Shown: positions 8,234 through 17,650 of the stretch, one piece after another | How the letters are laid out: the number at the start of each line of letters is the position of its first letter | Position numbering within the stretch: the first letter of the stretch is position 1 | NCBI RefSeq assembly: GCF_900101815.1 | Contig: NZ_FNAO01000007.1 | Span: 124,001-188,000, forward strand | Origin: Pricia antarctica | GTDB taxonomy: Bacteria; Bacteroidota; Bacteroidia; Flavobacteriales; Flavobacteriaceae | Direction of reading: 5' to 3' | DNA: 64,000 nucleotides | The notes under the pieces: model-generated | What the model saw: only the letters and a program-made list of their open reading frames with translations | Database searches by the model: none | What the model was told of the DNA's origin: nothing | Made by a program: the position numbers and the translations under genes

Positions 8234-9442
8234 ATGCAAAAAGAAAATGTAAAACCCAACTTTGAGTTTATCGCGTTAATGGCCTCTTTGATGTCGATCG
8301 TTGCCTTGGCCATCGATGCGTTGTTGCCTGCAATTTCAAGTATCGGAATTACCATCAACAGTCTCGATCCAACGGAAAACCAGTTGTTGATTACCATGAT
8401 TTTTCTGGGATTGGGCGTCGGGCAACTGTTCTTTGGTCCGCTGTCCGACAGTTTTGGTCGAAAACCCATTGTTTACATGGGCTTCGGACTTTTTGCCGTG
8501 GCGAGTGCCATTTGCGTATTCGCACCCTCATTGGAAATTATGATTATTGGGCGGATATTGCAGGGTATCGGGCTGTCGGCACCGCGTACTATTGCTATCT
8601 CCATCATTCGAGATACCTATAAGGGCGATTACATGGCCAGGATAATGTCGTTCGTTACCGCCTTTTTTATTTTGATCCCAGTGGTCGCCCCGGCTATCGG
8701 CAAATGGATTATGGATGCTTATGGATGGGAAGCTATTTTCTATGTACAGCTCTTTTTTGCCTTGGTGGTCGCCATTTGGTTCTGGAAGCGGCAGGTAGAA
8801 ACCTTGAGGCCACAGTACAAGATTGCCTTTTCCGGAAAGGTTTTTGTAAACGGACTCCGGGAATATTTGAAATATAAGGAAACGGTTGCTTTTACCTTCA
8901 CCTCGGGATTTATTACGGGAGCATTTTTGGTCTATTTAAGTGCGTCGCAGCACGTTTTTGAAGACCAATACGGACTCGCAGCTTCTTTTCCCTATATTTT
9001 TGCGGGATTGGCATCTTCCGTTGGGTTATCCACATTTTTGAACGGCACTTTGGTGATGCGCTTTGGTATGCGAAGGTTGGCCTTGATGGCACAAACCGCA
9101 TTTTGCGCGATTGCGGTCACCTACGTCATCGTTTTTTACGGCAGTCCGAATCCGAATGTGGTGGTGCTCGTGTTGTTTTTGTTCACCCAGTTTTTCTGTC
9201 TCGGCTTTTTATGGGGTAATTTTCGTTCTATCGCGATGGAACCTATCGGGCATATCGCGGGCATTGGGGCGGCGATTAACGGTTTTGTATCCACGATCAT
9301 GGCCGTTCCTATTGCCAATTATATCGGCAGTTTTGTGCAGGAAACGGTTTGGCCGATGTTCGTCGGCCTGGCCCTTTGTGGATTGATATCGTTGGGCATT
9401 ATGTTGCTGGTCAGGAGGAGGCGGGTCATAGCTACCGCCTAA
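8234..9442 (+). CDS. MFS transporter, Bcr/CflA drug-resistance type
   Basis: A 402-residue twelve-helix major facilitator. The loop 2-3 motif A is clear (GPLSDSFGRKPIVYMG), and the N-terminal helix 'FEFIALMASLMSIVALAIDALLPA' region and PVVAPAIGKWI segment match the DHA1/Bcr-CflA subfamily. It is expected to export drugs or small metabolites by proton antiport across the inner membrane. The start at 8234 is chosen because it gives the normal short N-terminus before helix 1; a TTG 18 bp upstream is within the promoter. The gene converges with acs, the two stops lying 7 bp apart with no strong terminator between them. Confidence 0.9.
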   Translation: MQKENVKPNFEFIALMASLMSIVALAIDALLPAISSIGITINSLDPTENQLLITMIFLGLGVGQLFFGPLSDSFGRKPIVYMGFGLFAVASAICVFAPSLEIMIIGRILQGIGLSAPRTIAISIIRDTYKGDYMARIMSFVTAFFILIPVVAPAIGKWIMDAYGWEAIFYVQLFFALVVAIWFWKRQVETLRPQYKIAFSGKVFVNGLREYLKYKETVAFTFTSGFITGAFLVYLSASQHVFEDQYGLAASFPYIFAGLASSVGLSTFLNGTLVMRFGMRRLALMAQTAFCAIAVTYVIVFYGSPNPNVVVLVLFLFTQFFCLGFLWGNFRSIAMEPIGHIAGIGAAINGFVSTIMAVPIANYIGSFVQETVWPMFVGLALCGLISLGIMLLVRRRRVIATA

Positions 9443-9449
9443 TGCGCTC

Positions 9450-11357
9450 CTAAAGCGAGTTTTCCATAATTTCCTCGATTACCTCCGGGTTTAGCAAGGT
9501 GCTGGTATCCCCAAGATTTGACGTATCCTTTGAAGCAATTTTTCTTAGGATGCGCCGCATAATTTTGGCACTCCGGGTTTTGGGAAGTCCCGAAACGAAT
9601 TGGATTTTATCCAACTTGGCAATCGGACCGATATGTTCGGTAATCTGTTGGTTGATTTCCTTTCTCAGGTTGTCACGGTCCCTGCTTTCCCCTATTTCTT
9701 TTAAGATGACGAAACCGTAAAGTGCATTACCTTTCACATCATGTGGGAAACCGACAATGGCGCTTTCCGCCACCGCAGGATGTTCGTTGATGGCATCCTC
9801 GATGGGAGCGGTGCCTAAATTGTGTCCCGAAACGATAACTACATCATCGACGCGGCCGGTGATACGGTAATAACCTACAGCATCCCTAAGCGCCCCGTCC
9901 CCAGAAAAATACATATCCTTATAGGCTGAAAAATAAGTGTCCCGATAGCGATCATGGTTGCCCCAAATGGTACGGGCCATACCCGGCCAAGGAAATTTGA
10001 TGCAAAGGCGTCCCTCTACCTTGTTGCCCTTGAGCTCTTTGCCATCTTCATCCATAAGTGCAGGTTGTACGCCGATAAAGGGTAGCGTCGCGTAGGTGGG
10101 CGTGGTAGGTGTTACATAAGGAATCGGTGTAATCATGATGCCTCCAGTCTCCGTTTGCCACCACGTATCGACGATGGGGCTATTGTGTTTGCCGACATTG
10201 GTATTGTACCAGTGCCAGGCCTCTTCATTGATAGGCTCACCAACGGAACCCAAAACTTTTAGGCTCGAGAGATCGTGTTTTTCGACAAATTCAAGACTTT
10301 GTTTGGCCAGCGCACGAATGGCGGTCGGGGCGGTGTAGAATTGATTGATTTTGTGCTTCTCAATGACATCCCAAAACCGGCCAAAATCTGGGTACGATGG
10401 CACGCCTTCGAACATCACTGTGGTGGCGCCATTGGCCAAGGGGCCGTAGACAATATAGGAATGTCCGGTAATCCAGCCGATATCCGCGGTACACCAGTAA
10501 ATATCATTTTCACGGTACTGAAATACGTTTTTGAACGTGTAGGCCGTGTAGACCATATAACCGCCAGTGGTATGCACCATACCTTTAGGCTTACCCGTCG
10601 AACCTGAGGTATAAAGAATGAATAGCGGATCTTCGGCGTCCATAATCTCGGCGACGCAATCTGAGTAGGCTGCATCTAATAGGGGTTGCAGCCATTTGTC
10701 CCTTCCTTCTTTCATTTCAATGTCGCTGTTGATACGATTGACCACTAATACATTCTCGACACTAGGGCAGTCGTTCAAGGCTCTGTCCACGATTCCCTTT
10801 AAATCTATGGTTTTTGAACCACGATAAGAACCATCCGAAGTCAATACCATTTTACAATCTGAATCATTGATACGGCTTGCCAACGCATTGGAAGAGAATC
10901 CCGCAAACACCACGGAATGGATGGCCCCGATACGCGCGCAGGCCAAAAGTGAAATGGCCAGTTCGGGAATCATGGGCAAATAGATACAGACCCGATCCCC
11001 TTTTTTGATACCGTGATCTTTCAGAACGTTCGCCATTCGGCAGACCCGTTCGTGCAATTGGCGATAGGTAATGTGCTCTGCGGCTTCATTTGGATCGTTG
11101 GGTTCAAAAAGCAGGGCGGTCTTTTCGCCACGGGTGGTCAGGTGGCGGTCGATGCAGTTCTCCGTAATATTGAGTTTCGCCCCCTCGAACCATTTGATTT
11201 CGGGTTTTGAAAAATCCCAATCCAGCACATTGTCCCATTTTTTACGCCATAAGAAATGCTCTTCCGCGATTTCTTCCCAAAAACTTTCGGGGTTTCTGAC
11301 GGATTTTCGGTACACTTGAAAATATTCTTCTAGGTGTTTAATGTGATAGTTGCTCAT
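9450..11357 (-). CDS. acs: Acetyl-coenzyme A synthetase
   Basis: A full-length (635 residue) AMP-forming acetate-CoA ligase, converting acetate, ATP and CoA to acetyl-CoA in the cytoplasm. It shows the P-loop YTSGSTGKPKGMVHTTGG near residue 250, DTWWQTETGGIMI, the hinge region with YRITGRVDDVVIVSGHNLGT and the C-terminal TRSAKIMRRILRKIA. The lysine in the last motif is the one regulated by acetylation in characterised Acs enzymes. The start is supported by an ACS N-terminal region (YHIKHLEEYFQVYRKSV). It lies 166 bp downstream of the symporter gene on the same strand, which fits an uptake-plus-activation unit for acetate. No clear -7 box was found in that gap. Confidence 0.96.
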   Translation of the reverse strand: MSNYHIKHLEEYFQVYRKSVRNPESFWEEIAEEHFLWRKKWDNVLDWDFSKPEIKWFEGAKLNITENCIDRHLTTRGEKTALLFEPNDPNEAAEHITYRQLHERVCRMANVLKDHGIKKGDRVCIYLPMIPELAISLLACARIGAIHSVVFAGFSSNALASRINDSDCKMVLTSDGSYRGSKTIDLKGIVDRALNDCPSVENVLVVNRINSDIEMKEGRDKWLQPLLDAAYSDCVAEIMDAEDPLFILYTSGSTGKPKGMVHTTGGYMVYTAYTFKNVFQYRENDIYWCTADIGWITGHSYIVYGPLANGATTVMFEGVPSYPDFGRFWDVIEKHKINQFYTAPTAIRALAKQSLEFVEKHDLSSLKVLGSVGEPINEEAWHWYNTNVGKHNSPIVDTWWQTETGGIMITPIPYVTPTTPTYATLPFIGVQPALMDEDGKELKGNKVEGRLCIKFPWPGMARTIWGNHDRYRDTYFSAYKDMYFSGDGALRDAVGYYRITGRVDDVVIVSGHNLGTAPIEDAINEHPAVAESAIVGFPHDVKGNALYGFVILKEIGESRDRDNLRKEINQQITEHIGPIAKLDKIQFVSGLPKTRSAKIMRRILRKIASKDTSNLGDTSTLLNPEVIEEIMENSL

Positions 11358-11523
11358 GTCTGGAAATAGTTAATGCATTATAAGGCTAATTGTAAAAAGG
11401 GATTTATACAGTTTCCTAATTTCAATTATCTCTGGTTATATTTAGTAAAAATTTCTTTAAGGGATAAGAACTCAATTAGTAACAGGGAAGTTACTGAAAA
11501 ATCTGGTTACTGTCCAATTAAAT

Positions 11524-13218
11524 TCAATGCCCCGTAGCCTCACCTGCCCCACTGGGAATACGGATATCCTCTACAATTTCTTGCACGAGTAAAGGTGGGT
11601 CCGGTGTGAATTGCATGACGCCAATGGCCACTGCGAAATTAAAGACCATGGCTACAGATCCAAATCCCTCTGGTGATATTCCGAACCACCAGTCATCAGG
11701 AGTACCTCCTCCGAACATGTCGAATTTAAATTTCATCATGTACAGGAGCATGGACACGATACCGACAATCATGCCCGCAATGGCACCCTCTTTGTTCATT
11801 CTTTTATAAAAAATGCCCAAGATGATGGCGGGAAAGAACGAGGCCGCCGCCAAACCGAAGGCCAAGGCTACGACAGCCGCTACAAATCCGGGGGGATTAA
11901 TCCCGAAATATCCGGCGATGATCACCGCTACGGAGGCAGAAATACGGGCCGCCCAAAGTTCGCCCTTCTCCGAAATATCGGGTCGAAAGGTTTTTTTAAT
12001 CAAATCGTGCGATACCGAGGCGGAGATTACCAAGAGCAAACCGGCCGCCGTAGATAACGCCGCCGCGAGTCCGCCTGCCGCCACAAGGCCGATGACCCAA
12101 GCCGGTAGTTGGGCAATCTCGGGATTGGCCAATACCATGATATCATTATCAATCGTTAGTTCGTTGGCTTGGCCGTCCGCCACGTATTGTATTACTCCGT
12201 CCCCGTTTTTATCTTCAAAAGTTAACAGGCCTGTAGTTTCCCAGTTCTTAAACCAGACCGGCATATCGGCGTATGCGGTATCGCTCACGGTGTCGATCAG
12301 GTTCGTTTTGGCGAAAATGGCCACCGCGGGGGCGGTGGTATATAGAATGGCGATCAACAGCAAGGCCCATCCGGCGGATTTACGGGCATCCTTAACGCGT
12401 TTTACGGTAAAGAAACGAACGATGACATGGGGCAGACCCGCTGTACCGACCATCAGGGCCAAGGTAATGGCAAAGACATCGATAACGGATTTTTTTCCTT
12501 CGGTATAGGCGGCGAAGCCCAGCTCTGTCGATAATCCATCCAACTTATCCAACAAATAGGTCCCCGAACCATCGATCAAGGTAGATCCCATACCCAGTTG
12601 AGGCACGGGATTCCCGGTCATCTGTATGGATATAAAAATGGCCGGTACCATAAAGGCAAATATGAGCACGCAATATTGCGCGACTTGGGTATAGGTGATG
12701 CCTTTCATCCCTCCTAAAACCGCATAAAACAGTACAATAATCATCCCTATGACGACCCCGGTATCGATATCCACCTCTAAAAAACGGGAAAAGACCACGC
12801 CGACCCCGCGCATCTGTCCCGCTATATACGTAAAGGATACGATCAAGGCGCAGATTACCGCAACGATACGGGCAGTTTTGGAATAGTACCGATCACCGAT
12901 AAAATCGGGAACCGTAAACTTCCCGAATTTCCGAAGATACGGCGCAAGTAGCAATGCAAGAAGTACATAACCGCCGGTCCATCCCATCAAATACACCGAA
13001 CCGTCATACCCCGCAAAGGAAATAATACCGGCCATAGAGATAAAGGAGGCGGCGGACATCCAATCCGCGGCGGTGGCCATACCGTTGGCCAAGGGCGATA
13101 CCCCGCCTCCGGCGATATAAAATTCACTGGTCGACCCGGCCCGCGACCAAATGGCGATACCGATATATAGGGCGAAGGTAATGCCGACGAGCAGATAGCT
13201 CCAAGTTTGTACATCCAT
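11524..13218 (-). CDS. Sodium:solute symporter (acetate/monocarboxylate type)
   Basis: A 564-residue SSSF (PF00474) transporter with about 13 transmembrane helices. Conserved helix 2-3 (GMATAADWMSAASFISMAG) and ITYTQVAQY regions resemble the ActP cation/acetate symporters. A hydrophilic loop at roughly 300-360 contains an EF-hand-like DKNGDGVIQY segment, a feature seen in the DUF4212-partnered subgroup. The DUF4212 small subunit gene lies 31 bp upstream and acs lies downstream, so acetate or a related short carboxylate is the most likely substrate (inference from context). Large antisense ORFs over this gene are composition shadows. Confidence 0.9.
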   Translation of the reverse strand: MDVQTWSYLLVGITFALYIGIAIWSRAGSTSEFYIAGGGVSPLANGMATAADWMSAASFISMAGIISFAGYDGSVYLMGWTGGYVLLALLLAPYLRKFGKFTVPDFIGDRYYSKTARIVAVICALIVSFTYIAGQMRGVGVVFSRFLEVDIDTGVVIGMIIVLFYAVLGGMKGITYTQVAQYCVLIFAFMVPAIFISIQMTGNPVPQLGMGSTLIDGSGTYLLDKLDGLSTELGFAAYTEGKKSVIDVFAITLALMVGTAGLPHVIVRFFTVKRVKDARKSAGWALLLIAILYTTAPAVAIFAKTNLIDTVSDTAYADMPVWFKNWETTGLLTFEDKNGDGVIQYVADGQANELTIDNDIMVLANPEIAQLPAWVIGLVAAGGLAAALSTAAGLLLVISASVSHDLIKKTFRPDISEKGELWAARISASVAVIIAGYFGINPPGFVAAVVALAFGLAAASFFPAIILGIFYKRMNKEGAIAGMIVGIVSMLLYMMKFKFDMFGGGTPDDWWFGISPEGFGSVAMVFNFAVAIGVMQFTPDPPLLVQEIVEDIRIPSGAGEATGH

Positions 13219-13249
13219 AAATAATAGTAGTGGTTAGTTGGTTAAAAAT

Positions 13250-13510
13250 CTACTCATCAAAGCCATACTTCTTATCCAACTTGTTCATTAAACGGATATA
13301 GACGAATATAAGGATGACAAAAGCATAAATGGAACCCTGCTGTGCGAACCAGAAACCCAGTTTGAAGCCGCCGATACGGATACTATCCAGGGCATCTTTA
13401 AAAAGGATGCCCGCACCATAGGAAACGACGAACCAAATGGTCAAAAGAATAAAGAGATATCGGACGTTTTCTTTCCAATAGGCGGAGGCGTGTTTTTGTT
13501 TTTCTGACAT
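13250..13510 (-). CDS. DUF4212 sodium:solute symporter small subunit
   Basis: An 86-residue protein with two membrane helices (about residues 16-36 and 53-73), matching DUF4212 (putative solute:sodium symporter small subunit). The YWKENVRYL and FWFAQQGSIYAFVILI segments are characteristic. It precedes the large symporter subunit by 31 bp on the same strand, the usual arrangement. It probably stabilises or modulates the large subunit; its biochemical role is not known. A possible promoter lies just upstream. Confidence 0.88.
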   Translation of the reverse strand: MSEKQKHASAYWKENVRYLFILLTIWFVVSYGAGILFKDALDSIRIGGFKLGFWFAQQGSIYAFVILIFVYIRLMNKLDKKYGFDE

Positions 13511-13530
13511 GGGATTTTATTTTGATTGGA

Positions 13531-13560
13531 ACAAGATAGGGATTTATGATAGACTTGCAA
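13531..13560 (-). promoter_or_regulatory. Possible promoter of the acetate-uptake operon
   Basis: On the minus strand, TTG (13558-13560) is followed after 19 bp by TATCTTGT (13531-13538), six of eight matches to TAnnTTTG. Spacing is right, the -7 element is imperfect. Confidence 0.35.
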
Positions 13561-13584
13561 TGCCTTGATTTCTTCACTTGCAGG

Positions 13585-14661
13585 TCAACTCGGTAAAAAA
13601 ACCACTCCACTAGAGGAATCCCTCTTAGCCCCGGTCACCGAGCTCAAAACGTTGGTTTTCAATTCCGTTCGAAGCACGCCCATCAAGGCAAATACCAGCG
13701 CCTCCTTAAATTCGATCAATTTTTTGTCGGGGACGACCACTTGAGTGTCGCTGCCCAATTTTTCTTGCAGGGTCTGTATTAGAAAATCGTTCAAAGCGCC
13801 TCCGCCCGTAACCAAAAGAAGGTTGTCGGATTTGCGAGAATTGACCTTCACCTGAGTGGCAACCTGTTCGCAGATATGATGGATTCCGGTACACAAAGGA
13901 TTTGCCATACTATCATCGGTGCCATCCACCAATGGAACGACCTTTTCCACAAACCATTCATAGCCGGTAGATTTGGGATAGGGAAGGTGATAGTACTCCA
14001 AATGGTTCAGCTGGGTCAGCAGTTCTTTATTTGCCCTTCCGCTACTTGCCAATTGCCCGCCTTTATCGTAATCTAGCCCGTTTTTTCGGGTAATATGGTT
14101 CAGGATCATATTGGCCAGACCGATGTCGTAGGCGATACGTTGGCCATCTTTGTCGAAAGATACATTGGCAATGCCACCCAGGTTCAGGCAGAAGTCGTAT
14201 TCACCAAAGAACAAAGTATCGCCGATGGGTACCAGCGGAGCGCCCTGTCCGCCCAGGGCCACATCGTTCGTGCGGAAATCGCAAATGACCTTTTGTCCGC
14301 TGGCATTGGCCAAATGCTGTCCCGATCCGATTTGAAAGGTGAGTCCCATTTCGGGGCGGTGGTGCGTGGTATGGCCGTGACTGGAAATACATTCAACGTT
14401 CAAGGCGTGTTCCTCGATAAAGCCCTTGGATTGCTCACCCAACCAAGTGCCGTAGGAATTATGGAAACTCAACAGTTCCTCTGCGGGGAGAAAAATGGAA
14501 TTCCGCAATTTTGATTGTAATTCAGGAGAATAGGAAACGCTCTTGGTTTCCTTGATCTTGAATTTCCAGTCTGTGCCCGACTGCCAGATGTGGCAAAAGG
14601 CCAGGTCGAGCCCGTCTAATGAGGTGCCGGACATAAGGCCTAGTATTTGGTATGTTTTCAT
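13585..14661 (-). CDS. anmK: Anhydro-N-acetylmuramic acid kinase
   Basis: A 358-residue AnmK family member (PF03702) that phosphorylates and opens 1,6-anhydroMurNAc to MurNAc-6-phosphate. The N-terminal GLMSGTSLDGLDLAF signature (residues 8-22) is intact. The ATP- and substrate-binding segments SSHGHTTHHRPEMG, ICDFRTNDVALGGQGAPL and LNLGGIANVSF follow, then LLVTGGGALNDF near residue 285. It lies last in a minus-strand operon after NagZ, AmpG and a GHL10 lipoprotein, and MurQ, which uses its product, is encoded about 8 kb away. The 72-bp gap from the nagZ stop codon has no obvious promoter. Confidence 0.95.
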   Translation of the reverse strand: MKTYQILGLMSGTSLDGLDLAFCHIWQSGTDWKFKIKETKSVSYSPELQSKLRNSIFLPAEELLSFHNSYGTWLGEQSKGFIEEHALNVECISSHGHTTHHRPEMGLTFQIGSGQHLANASGQKVICDFRTNDVALGGQGAPLVPIGDTLFFGEYDFCLNLGGIANVSFDKDGQRIAYDIGLANMILNHITRKNGLDYDKGGQLASSGRANKELLTQLNHLEYYHLPYPKSTGYEWFVEKVVPLVDGTDDSMANPLCTGIHHICEQVATQVKVNSRKSDNLLLVTGGGALNDFLIQTLQEKLGSDTQVVVPDKKLIEFKEALVFALMGVLRTELKTNVLSSVTGAKRDSSSGVVFLPS

Positions 14662-14733
14662 TTTCTGTTTTTTGTTCTCCTACCTGCCTCGCCGGTAGGC
14701 CTGTTTTCAAAAGAGGAGGAGAGCTTTCACAAT

Positions 14734-16368
14734 TCACGCTCTTATCTTGACCGACAATTTTCCTTTCGCCTCCAAGTTGCCCATAAAATGTTCCGCAGCA
14801 ATTTCCTGAAACACCTCAAAATTTTGATAGGCGATTACCACGGCCTTTGTTTTTTCGTAATTGATATGGTTCAGCACATAGGGATTTCCAAATAGATAAA
14901 GCACAACGTTTTTAGTCTGAATAAGTTCGTTGATAAAGATAAGTTCCTCCTTAGCGAATCCGAATTTATGAGTGGGTTTTACCTGCGGTGGAAATAGCGC
15001 CAAAAGAATGTTTGCCCTTTCCTTTAGCACTCCATCAAACGATGAAATCGATTTAAACGCTATATTAGGGTTGATATTTTTAAAAAATTGATTATCCATT
15101 TTTTCTGGAAAACAAGCCCCTAAAAAATCAGTTTCCCTAAAATCTGAAATGAGCTTTGCCGAACCTTTGTATAGCGTCAGGCTTTCCACAGCAATTTTCC
15201 GATTTAATGTATTGGGACTTATTAAGTTTGAATTCGAGGTCAAACTTGAACTTGAACTCGAACTTGGTCTAGAACTCGAACTCGAACTCGAACTCGACAC
15301 TTGGGTGTGCACTTTTAGCTTCCAGACCCGTTCAAAACTTTCCTCGATCTGTTCTTGGGAGGCATTTTTCAGGATGGTTTCGATGCCTTCCGCGATATGT
15401 TCGGCGAAACAAAGCACATCGTTGCCGGCATCGAAGGCCAACCACTCCAGTTCGCCTTTCAGGGGATGATTTTTAGCTACGGCGTGCATGTTGAGCGCAT
15501 CGGAAATGACCACGCCTTTGTATCCCATATGCTCCCTCAGTATTCCTTTGATGATTTTTTTGGATAGACTTGAAGATTGGATTTTGCCACCTGACAGTGC
15601 CCGAACGGAAAGGTGCCCCACCATGACGGAATCCACGCCTTCATCGATCAACTTTTGAAAGGGATACAGTTCGTTTTCGAAGAGTTCCTCTTTCGATTTG
15701 TCGATAAGCGGAAGGGTTAAGTGCGAATCCGTCGCCGTATCGCCGTGGCCTGGAAAATGTTTGATGCTGGTCAGGATACCCGCGCTTTGCGTGCCTTTGA
15801 TAAAGGCCAAAGCCTTTTCGGTCACCTTGTTTTTGTCGGCCCCAAAAGAGCGATAGCCGATGACGGGATTGTCGGGATTGTTGTTGATGTCGACACAGGG
15901 AGACAGATTCCAATGTATGCCTGCTGCCCGGCAATCTTTAGCGATATTCTCCGCGACTTTATAAATTAAATCGGATTGGTCATCCGCCAAGGCTCCCAAG
16001 GTAATGGCATAGGGATATTGCGGCGTGTTTTCAATACGCATGGCCAAGCCCCATTCAGCATCGATGGCAATCAGCAGCGGATATTTGGCCGCCTTTTGAT
16101 AGCGCTTGATTAGGCTTTTCAGCGTCTCATAACTGTTCTCATTATGAACTACGGCTTTGACCCCTTCGAAATTGGTCGCCGCACTGGCGCGGCTATGAAA
16201 AAAACAGAGGCTCCCAACATCCTGGTTAGAGATCAGTTTTTCCAACTTCTGTATTTCTTCCTCCGTATCATTGATGAAAGCGGAAGGCATAAATAACTGT
16301 CCGACTTTCTCCCTGAGAGTGAGCTGTTTATTTGATTGTGTACAAGAAATTATGTTACGCATCCGCAT
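14734..16368 (-). CDS. nagZ: Beta-N-acetylglucosaminidase, glycoside hydrolase family 3
   Basis: A 544-residue GH3 enzyme that would remove GlcNAc from GlcNAc-anhydroMurNAc peptides. The NagZ signature KHFPGHGDTATDSHLTLP, containing the His/Asp acid-base dyad, lies near residue 205, and the nucleophile segment VVISDALNMHAV near 295. The protein is longer than E. coli NagZ (341): after the barrel, around residues 357-380, there is a run of serines encoded by a hexanucleotide repeat, then a C-terminal alpha/beta domain as in two-domain GH3 proteins. No signal peptide is evident, though the first residues (MRMRNIISC) are ambiguous. The 5' end overlaps the upstream permease gene by 14 bp, so translation is coupled. 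Confidence 0.9.
   Translation of the reverse strand: MRMRNIISCTQSNKQLTLREKVGQLFMPSAFINDTEEEIQKLEKLISNQDVGSLCFFHSRASAATNFEGVKAVVHNENSYETLKSLIKRYQKAAKYPLLIAIDAEWGLAMRIENTPQYPYAITLGALADDQSDLIYKVAENIAKDCRAAGIHWNLSPCVDINNNPDNPVIGYRSFGADKNKVTEKALAFIKGTQSAGILTSIKHFPGHGDTATDSHLTLPLIDKSKEELFENELYPFQKLIDEGVDSVMVGHLSVRALSGGKIQSSSLSKKIIKGILREHMGYKGVVISDALNMHAVAKNHPLKGELEWLAFDAGNDVLCFAEHIAEGIETILKNASQEQIEESFERVWKLKVHTQVSSSSSSSSSRPSSSSSSSLTSNSNLISPNTLNRKIAVESLTLYKGSAKLISDFRETDFLGACFPEKMDNQFFKNINPNIAFKSISSFDGVLKERANILLALFPPQVKPTHKFGFAKEELIFINELIQTKNVVLYLFGNPYVLNHINYEKTKAVVIAYQNFEVFQEIAAEHFMGNLEAKGKLSVKIRA
15241..15297 (-). repeat. Hexanucleotide repeat encoding a poly-serine linker
   Basis: Tandem GAACTC/GAACTT units on the plus strand, read on the minus strand as alternating TCG/AGT serine codons. 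They encode two serine runs split by Arg-Pro in NagZ. Changes in unit number would keep the frame. Confidence 0.85.
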
Positions 16369-17629
16369 CGTTGGTTTTCTTCCCGAAATCCGCGGGATAT
16401 TCGATAAATTTTAATAAGAAAACGGCGGGTAGGGCGGCGATGACCACCCAAACGAAAAATCCGCCATACCCTAGCCATTGTTGCATATAACCGGATATCA
16501 TTCCCGGAAGCATCATGCCCAGTGCCATAAAACCGGTGGCGATAGCGTAGTGGGAGGTCTTTGATTTTCCCTCGGCCACATAGATGAGGTACATTAAAAA
16601 GGCGGCAAAGCCGAAGCCATAGCCGAATTTTTCGAAAATAACGGTAGCGGTGACGGCGTAAACATTTGTGGTACCGGTCATCGCCAGAACGGCATAAAGA
16701 ATGTTGGGTATATTCAGCGAAAGTACCATCGGAAACATCCATTTTTTCAGGCCGTCCCTTGAAATCAGGATACCGCCAAGTATCCCTCCGAGCGAAAGAA
16801 AGATGACCCCCACTGCGCCAAAAATCGTTCCCAGTTGTTCGGTGGAGTAGCCCAAGCCTCCTTTTTCGGGAGCATCCAACAAAAAAGGCGCTGCCATTTT
16901 CACCAATTGCGATTCGCCCAATCGAAAAGTCAAGATGAATGCCAAGGCGATGCCAATATTCTTTTTTTGGAAGAAGGATGCGAAAACGGCAAGAAACCCT
17001 TTAGGTTTGGCCTGGGTGATAGCGGTAGAGGATTCGAATTTAGGAGTCGTAAAAAAGTTGGCTACGGTCAAGGCCAGCATCAAAAATGCGGCCGCAGTCA
17101 TGGTGATGCTCCAGGCTTTGGTATTATCGCCGTACTCGTTTTCCAGAAACCCCGCAATAACTACGATAAGACCTTCGCCCGTAACCATGGCTAGACGGTA
17201 AAAGGTGCTTCGCATACCGACGAAAAAGGACTGCTTTTGTTCCGTAAGTCCGATCATATAGTAACCATCCGAGGCGATATCGTTGGTCGCGGAGGCGAAG
17301 GCGGCCATCCAAAAGCAGGCTAGGGTAGTGGTAAAGAACATACTGGTCGGTAGGGTCAATCCTACACCCAATAGGGCAATCGCTATCAACAACTGCATCC
17401 CTAAAAACCACTTCCGTTTGGTGCTTTTGAGGTCAACGAAAGGGCTCCATAAGGGTTTCAAAACCCAGGGAAGATAGAGCAAGCTGGTGTACAGCCCGAT
17501 ATCTTCGTTGCTGACACCCAGTTTTTTATACATGATTACCGATACGGTCACCACCAGTACATAGGGCAGCCCCTGCGTGAAGTAGAGGACGGGCACCCAG
17601 GCCCAGGCCCATTTGTCTTTTTTGATCAA
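16355..17629 (-). CDS. AmpG-like muropeptide MFS permease
   Basis: A 424-residue twelve-helix MFS protein. The opening WVPVLYFTQGLPYVLV and the SLLYLPWVLKPLWSPFVD loop are typical of AmpG and related acetyl-CoA transporter-like permeases, which import GlcNAc-anhydroMurNAc peptides across the inner membrane. Co-operonic nagZ and anmK support a muropeptide or anhydro-sugar substrate. Direct proof is lacking, since other sugars have been suggested for Bacteroidota members. The gene starts 21 bp after the stop of the GHL10 gene and overlaps nagZ by 14 bp. Confidence 0.85.
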   Translation of the reverse strand: MIKKDKWAWAWVPVLYFTQGLPYVLVVTVSVIMYKKLGVSNEDIGLYTSLLYLPWVLKPLWSPFVDLKSTKRKWFLGMQLLIAIALLGVGLTLPTSMFFTTTLACFWMAAFASATNDIASDGYYMIGLTEQKQSFFVGMRSTFYRLAMVTGEGLIVVIAGFLENEYGDNTKAWSITMTAAAFLMLALTVANFFTTPKFESSTAITQAKPKGFLAVFASFFQKKNIGIALAFILTFRLGESQLVKMAAPFLLDAPEKGGLGYSTEQLGTIFGAVGVIFLSLGGILGGILISRDGLKKWMFPMVLSLNIPNILYAVLAMTGTTNVYAVTATVIFEKFGYGFGFAAFLMYLIYVAEGKSKTSHYAIATGFMALGMMLPGMISGYMQQWLGYGGFFVWVVIAALPAVFLLKFIEYPADFGKKTNDADA

Positions 17630-17650
17630 ATTGTTAGTTTTTGTTCAATT

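Noticed and set aside
9443-9475. Possible terminator between the MFS and acs genes (CGCT...AGCG)
   Set aside because: The stem is only four base pairs and lies partly in the acs coding sequence.
11813-12508. 231-codon plus-strand ORF opposite the symporter gene
   Set aside because: It is a compositional shadow of the symporter coding strand, with no family-like motifs or start context.
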